Below, one piece after another: positions 37,762 to 41,299 of a stretch of DNA of 41,299 bases; positions within the stretch are counted from its first letter, which is position 1; every line of letters begins with the position of its first letter. The notes under the pieces are model-generated. The model was not told the DNA's origin. It made no database searches and worked only from the letters and a program-made list of their open reading frames with translations. A program made the translations under genes and the position numbers. Origin of the DNA: a virus; the IMG/VR virus record IMGVR_UViG_3300028666_000056, positions 1 to 41,299 of that record; one strand, written 5' to 3'.

Positions 37762-37774
37762 CTGCGTCACGCAG
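37762..37774. promoter_or_regulatory. Perfect 13-bp palindrome upstream of the DUF932 promoter
   Basis: CTGCGTCACGCAG is a perfect palindrome around a central base and lies one base upstream of the -35. This is a usual place for an activator or repressor operator. No second copy was seen in the window. Confidence 0.45.
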
Positions 37775-37812
37775 TTTCCCAAAATAGGTCAATATTCGCC
37801 TAATTTAGGGAA

Positions 37813-38391
37813 TTACAATGTCAGAAGCACCTCAAGGCTTGCCACGCAGAGGTGTGTATCACCTTTGGCCGTGTGCAGTAGGTGTTCGGCAACGGTTACG
37901 CCTAAATATTTGGCTAAAATTTCGAGTTTCAATTTGAGATCAGAGGGGAGCTTCCCTTTCATCTTCAAACCCTTCGCAATCGGAACGGTATCAAGCGTGT
38001 GATAATCAGTGAACTTGCGCCACACTTGTTCGACAAGCAAATTAGCGGTCACAAATTTATCGTCAAAGGGTTCGTTGTGCCCGATACGCACAAGCCGGTT
38101 GCGCCCGCCGTCGGATTCCTTGTCGAGGAACCGATAGAGGGTGAGTGCGGCATCGTCGCGGGTCATGGCGACTTGATCATGCTTTTCGAGATTGATTCGA
38201 TTGATCTTCAAAGCTTCGTCGGTATAGACGTACTTTTCGCCAGGGTTTGGCTTAACCTTCAGGTCCAGCTCATCGTGCAGCGTGAACTTGCAATTCTGGT
38301 ACGTGTAAATACCAAAATACGCGGTAAGCAGGCTGTGAGACCGATGGTGTAGACCACCAGTCTCCGTGTCGTATGCGACGAATTTTTCCAT
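37813..38391 (-). CDS. DEDDh-family 3'-5' exonuclease (second copy)
   Basis: A 192-residue protein with A-Y-D8-T-E10-T-G-G as motif I, I-G-H-N-E-P-F-D-D as motif II, a Y-H-T-L-D-T-V segment, and H-T-A-K-G-D as motif III, making it a DEDDh RNase T/DnaQ-type exonuclease. It differs clearly from the copy at 267-965, so the two are not a recent duplication. Coupled by TAATG to the upstream DNA ligase, it may act in DNA end processing during repair or replication. Confidence 0.8.
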   Translation of the reverse strand: MEKFVAYDTETGGLHHRSHSLLTAYFGIYTYQNCKFTLHDELDLKVKPNPGEKYVYTDEALKINRINLEKHDQVAMTRDDAALTLYRFLDKESDGGRNRLVRIGHNEPFDDKFVTANLLVEQVWRKFTDYHTLDTVPIAKGLKMKGKLPSDLKLKLEILAKYLGVTVAEHLLHTAKGDTHLCVASLEVLLTL

Positions 38392-39635
38392 TACTCAGGG
38401 TCTCGTATGTCGATGCCCACTCCGTGGAATGGAACGGGTTCATCACCTTCGGTCAGGTTGGCGTAGCGTACCGTGAGGAATTTGCCTTGCCATAAGGAAT
38501 GGTCCTCGAAGTACTCTTTCAAGTACGACAGCGGACCATCTTTCTTGCAGGTGAAAACGAATCCCTCTTTGGTTTTGCAAACGAATGAGCCTACATGACC
38601 TTGAAGTTTGCCGGAACCTTCTTCAATGCCGGTGATCTCAAACTCTTCGTCAACAAATTTCTTCACCTTGAGCAGATCGTAGGAACGCTTGTTCTGCGTG
38701 TACTTGCCCGCGCCGTTGCGGAGCATTGCACCTTCATAACCAAGAGCGCGAAGGTCTAGCATGATGGCGTCGACTGCTTCAGGGCTATCGACCATGCCGG
38801 TTTGCACGCAGCGCACGGTTTTCATGTCGGTGACAGTCGAGAATAATACTTGAAGTTCGTCGTAGCGATCAACGAATGATTTGTCGGTCACCATGTCGTA
38901 AACGTGGTACTCGACCAGCTCGAATCGGCCTTTCGGCACTTTTGAACGAACGCACGAGCCAAGTTCTTGGAACGTAAACGCATCTGGAGTTTTGACGCCA
39001 GTGTAATCGTCCGAAGCTTCATTGACCTGGGCATTGAACAGTTCGCCGTCCAAAATTACATTCTCGGTGAACGACTCTTCCAACACCTTATTGATGTGCG
39101 GCACGCCAGTGATTACTTCCCGTTTGCGAGAGAAGAGTGTGGCTTTGCCGTCTTTAATGACCGCGATGCAGCGATGGCCGTTCAATTTGGCCTGAATGTA
39201 CGCGGGCCATTTGACCTTGTTGGGGAACTCAGCGAATTTCTGAGCGAGCATCGGGAAGATGCCTGCGTCGCCGGTTTGATCGTCAAGCTTTTGAGTGCGA
39301 GCGTCATATTCGGTTTCGACGTAGCCCTTTTTCTTTTGCTTGTCCCACTTGCCCTTGGCATTCTTTTGAGCTTGCTCGTAGGCGGTCGTGGCGTTGGCCT
39401 TACCAGCGTTTTTACCAGACTTGACCGTATCGGACGTCCGTTGTGGGCTTGGCGTACCAAGCTGACCGTAGACCGTGACAACGGCTGCCTGGCCTGTTGC
39501 CGTCAACTCTTCTGCGAAGATATCCCAATACTGAATTGCGCCGGTATTGGTTTTCTTGAAGAGACGCGGGAACCGTTTTACTACTGGGACGCGAGCTGAG
39601 GTGTCGAGATTGCCTAAACTTCCAGCGGAGTTCAT
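38391..39635 (-). CDS. ATP-dependent DNA ligase with WGR-like N-terminal domain
   Basis: A 414-residue protein. Residues about 20-110 resemble a WGR domain (R-L-F-K-K, Y-W-D-I-F, V-V-T-V-Y-G-Q-L-G, then A-Y-E-Q-A-Q-K-N-A-K-G-K), a DNA-binding module. The ligase core has motif I K150-L-N-G-H-R with the lysine that is adenylated, motif III D196-G-E-L, motif IV E-G-A-M-L-R and motif V L-L-K-V-K-K, followed by an OB-fold region (L-Q-G-H-V-G-S-F-V). Motif I has Asn in place of the common Asp (K-x-D-G), a tolerated change in some ligases. It seals DNA nicks in phage replication or repair. Confidence 0.85.
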   Translation of the reverse strand: MNSAGSLGNLDTSARVPVVKRFPRLFKKTNTGAIQYWDIFAEELTATGQAAVVTVYGQLGTPSPQRTSDTVKSGKNAGKANATTAYEQAQKNAKGKWDKQKKKGYVETEYDARTQKLDDQTGDAGIFPMLAQKFAEFPNKVKWPAYIQAKLNGHRCIAVIKDGKATLFSRKREVITGVPHINKVLEESFTENVILDGELFNAQVNEASDDYTGVKTPDAFTFQELGSCVRSKVPKGRFELVEYHVYDMVTDKSFVDRYDELQVLFSTVTDMKTVRCVQTGMVDSPEAVDAIMLDLRALGYEGAMLRNGAGKYTQNKRSYDLLKVKKFVDEEFEITGIEEGSGKLQGHVGSFVCKTKEGFVFTCKKDGPLSYLKEYFEDHSLWQGKFLTVRYANLTEGDEPVPFHGVGIDIRDPE

Positions 39636-40136
39636 TTATTGGCCTTTCTGTTGGGAATATTTTTGAAATTCATCTTCTATTACAGAGTTGAGCTGTTCAA
39701 GCTCTTCGGGAGTCCTTGGGCGTTGATTGGTCAAGGTAACCACGCGAATATAGCCGGATGCGAAAGCGCAGTGGCCGTCACCAAGTTTGCAAACGCCATC
39801 CGAGCCGTTTAGCATGCGAAGAATAAGCGGGTTAATGGTTTCAATACAAATGCGCGGGTCTTCGAGAAGCTTGGCCACGAGTTCGGGTTGAGACTGAATG
39901 CGGGCGAGACAACCTTGAACCAAGGCTTCTCCGCTGATGAATTCAGCCTTCTCTTCCAAAAGAATTCGTGCGACTTGGAGCTTGGCGCGTTTGTCTTGAG
40001 CTGTCGGCTCTGGTTTATTCGAGCTGATTGAGCTTAGGCCTAAAACCGCCGCAAAAACGGCGACTACTGCCAAAACAACGATCACAGCCTTGCGTGCATT
40101 ATTTTTCACTTTTGACTCTTGATTCATTAGGTCCAT
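39636..40136 (-). CDS. Single-TM anchored protein upstream of the DNA ligase
   Basis: A 166-residue protein when started at the ATG at 40136, which has GGAGG just upstream; longer or slightly shorter starts are possible. The N-terminus is polar and basic (K-N-N-A-R-K), followed by one strong hydrophobic helix (A-V-I-V-V-L-A-V-V-A-V-F-A-A-V-L-G-L), then a helical soluble region with several Cys and a Gln-rich end. Topology suggests an inner-membrane protein with a periplasmic domain. An extended -10 promoter lies directly upstream. Function unknown; it probably heads the ligase/exonuclease operon. Confidence 0.6.
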   Translation of the reverse strand: MDLMNQESKVKNNARKAVIVVLAVVAVFAAVLGLSSISSNKPEPTAQDKRAKLQVARILLEEKAEFISGEALVQGCLARIQSQPELVAKLLEDPRICIETINPLILRMLNGSDGVCKLGDGHCAFASGYIRVVTLTNQRPRTPEELEQLNSVIEDEFQKYSQQKGQ

Positions 40137-40153
40137 GGAACCTCCATGAACCC

Positions 40154-40181
40154 ATAATACCACGTTTCTCGTATTGGTCCA
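40154..40181 (-). promoter_or_regulatory. Extended -10 promoter of the ligase operon
   Basis: Minus strand: TGGACC (40176-40181), 16-base spacer, TGG then TATTAT (40154-40159). It shares TGGTATTAT with the promoter at 36420. The start site lies about 11 bases before ATG 40136, with the ribosome site in between. Confidence 0.5.
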
Positions 40182-40184
40182 GTG

Positions 40185-40538
40185 TTAATTTCTGCGACCT
40201 TGGGAGATATCGGTTACCAATCCGGCAACCGGACGGGTAGGAGCAGGTGCTAAGATCCCGCGACGGCGAAGCTCTTCGCGCTCGAATTGAGTGTGCTTGC
40301 CTATGAAATTGATTTTGCGCTCCAAACGATCAAAGCGTTCTTTAGCCGTTGCGTCATGGTTGGCCAATCGCATGTTGACGTCTGCCACTCCAAGACCAGT
40401 GCGGAGGACTGCGAAAAGACGCGGAATGATCGTGTGGCGATTGCGGTAAATATAGATGGCCGCGAATGCCTCTGCTGCAACGTAAACCACGCAGAACAAA
40501 ATCCCGATAACCGACAAGACGTTTAAAATTGTGTTCAT
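40185..40538 (-). CDS. Single-TM protein with helical tail
   Basis: A 117-residue protein from the ATG at 40538, which has GGAGG five bases before it; the much longer frame from 40676 lacks a ribosome site. The first 35 residues form a hydrophobic transmembrane helix (V-L-S-V-I-G-I-L-F-C-V-V-Y-V-A-A-E-A-F), followed by a charged amphipathic helix (A-K-E-R-F-D-R-L-E-R-K) and a Pro/Arg-rich end. A TTGCAA-N17-TAAACT promoter lies just upstream. Function unknown; perhaps an early membrane protein. Confidence 0.6.
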   Translation of the reverse strand: MNTILNVLSVIGILFCVVYVAAEAFAAIYIYRNRHTIIPRLFAVLRTGLGVADVNMRLANHDATAKERFDRLERKINFIGKHTQFEREELRRRGILAPAPTRPVAGLVTDISQGRRN

Positions 40539-40557
40539 AAAATCCTCCATTGAATAC

Positions 40558-40586
40558 AGTTTACGCGAAGTGTCGGAGGATTGCAA
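40558..40586 (-). promoter_or_regulatory. Sigma70-like promoter before the 117-residue membrane protein
   Basis: Minus strand: TTGCAA (40581-40586), 17-base spacer, TAAACT (40558-40563), then GGAGG and ATG 40538. The spacing is optimal and the same TTGCAA -35 is used at 37755. Confidence 0.6.
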
Positions 40587-40587
40587 A

Positions 40588-41028
40588 CTATTTTGGTAGA
40601 AACGACTCAAGATGAGATTTAAGGATGGTCGTGGCCACATTACGCAGGTGGAACTCGCTGGCTCCCATCGGGACAATGCCTTGGAAACGACGATATGAGT
40701 AGGCTAGGTCCAAAACATGTTCAATTGCCATCTTGCGTGCCGCGACTTCAGCCGACATATCCCCATTTAAGGTTGAGCGTATGGTGTTGCATGTGAGCGG
40801 GCGGTTGCGCATGATCGCGCCAACTTCGCCCATGAAATCAGCAATGGCTTCAGTGCCTATAGTGTTCGCGGTTGGAGATTCCAACAAATTGGCGATTAAA
40901 AAACGAATATCAGACACATAAAATGCTGCCTTTTGGCGAGACATGCGGCGGGAAGCGAATTCGGCGTAGTTGTAAACGCGGCCCATGAAATAATCGTGAA
41001 TTGCCTCAAAGCCTTGATTATCCGACAC
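40588..41028 (-). CDS. Hypothetical helical protein (GTG start)
   Basis: A 146-residue, mainly helical protein without membrane segment or known motif; it contains R-R-M-S-R-Q-K-A-A-F-Y and a long amphipathic C-terminus. The start codon is GTG, with GGAG six bases before it, and overlaps the end of the upstream gene by 11 bases. Function unknown. Confidence 0.6.
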   Translation of the reverse strand: MSDNQGFEAIHDYFMGRVYNYAEFASRRMSRQKAAFYVSDIRFLIANLLESPTANTIGTEAIADFMGEVGAIMRNRPLTCNTIRSTLNGDMSAEVAARKMAIEHVLDLAYSYRRFQGIVPMGASEFHLRNVATTILKSHLESFLPK

Positions 41029-41257
41029 GCTTGCTCCGATCTGCGGATGACTTAAATATATCGAAGAAAATTTCGTAATCCAAGATCACGAACTTAAGCA
41101 TAGCAGCGACTTCTTCTTTTGTCAACTTAGCGATGGCGGCATTGTATGCTGCCTCGAAGTACTGTTTCTTTTCGTCGTCGGTTTCGTACTCTTTCAAATT
41201 TCCGAGGTAGTTGACGATCTCGTCGGTGAATTTCTGGACGGCTTTATCTTCATTCAT
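41018..41257 (-). CDS. Small acidic hypothetical protein
   Basis: A 79-residue protein, acidic and helical (E-Y-E-T-D-D-E-K-K-Q-Y-F-E-A-A-Y-N-A-A), ending in a basic tail (S-S-A-D-R-S-K-R-V-G). It overlaps the next gene's GTG start by 11 bases, so the two are translated together. Only 42 bases of upstream sequence are in the window; a promoter cannot be judged. Family not recognised. Confidence 0.6.
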   Translation of the reverse strand: MNEDKAVQKFTDEIVNYLGNLKEYETDDEKKQYFEAAYNAAIAKLTKEEVAAMLKFVILDYEIFFDIFKSSADRSKRVG

Positions 41258-41299
41258 GTTTTGTCCGGTGACATCCTATATCGGTTGCCAGAGTAAATC

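Overview
The window is a contiguous piece of a large contractile-tailed bacteriophage (Caudoviricetes, myovirus morphology). The strongest evidence is a tail sheath gene directly followed by a tail tube gene, a ClpP-type prohead protease, an HK97-gp10-like connector protein, several tail-fibre/tail-spike genes and a lysis-type cassette, all densely packed with start/stop overlaps (ATGA, TAATG). The host cannot be named. A lipobox lipoprotein, a second signal-peptide protein and sigma70-like promoters suggest a diderm bacterium. Collagen-like/PA14 lipoproteins of this style are familiar from predatory delta-type bacteria such as Bdellovibrio, but that link is only a guess. No recognisable major capsid, portal or terminase gene is present, so the genome extends beyond both ends.

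Layout. (1) 1-965, plus strand: the tail of an unknown gene and a DEDDh exonuclease. (2) 962-11158, minus strand: two small membrane proteins and a permuted NlpC/P60-like enzyme (probable lysis functions), then a beta-helix spike, a 1262-residue repeat-built fibre and small adhesin-associated proteins. (3) 11159-15360, plus strand: a nine-gene accessory island cut into the late module between tube and fibre genes. It carries a zinc-ribbon-like protein, a uracil-DNA-glycosylase-like protein, an Rrf2-like regulator, a secreted periplasmic protein and a collagen/PA14 lipoprotein, and ends in a strong bidirectional terminator. (4) 15380-34578, minus strand: tube, sheath, connector/neck proteins and a run of proteins that join low-complexity tails to enzyme-like domains (GP88-type Cys cluster, Nudix-GNAT fusion, degenerate mCpol/GGDEF-like palm, lytic transglycosylase, HipA/PI3K-type kinase). 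These are probably virion cargo. (5) 34615-41257, minus strand: prohead protease, HExxH protein, a DUF932 protein, a second DEDDh exonuclease, a WGR-type ATP-dependent DNA ligase and small membrane proteins, read from several sigma70-like promoters.

Two regulatory systems stand out. In the late minus-strand region a 10-base motif, RCCTAATCTW, occurs seven times, each time 6-41 bases before the start of a gene or gene block; in four cases its TAA is also the stop codon of the preceding gene. It is absent from the early-type region, which instead has ordinary -35/-10 promoters. I infer that it is a phage-specific late promoter or processing element. In the plus-strand island, three 17-bp palindromes of the form TTGACTTnnnnnGTCAA lie over the -35 of three predicted promoters, with the Rrf2-like regulator gene inside the same island. 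This looks like a self-contained, repressor-controlled cargo regulon. One of these promoters would start transcription exactly at a predicted 91-nt cloverleaf-like RNA.
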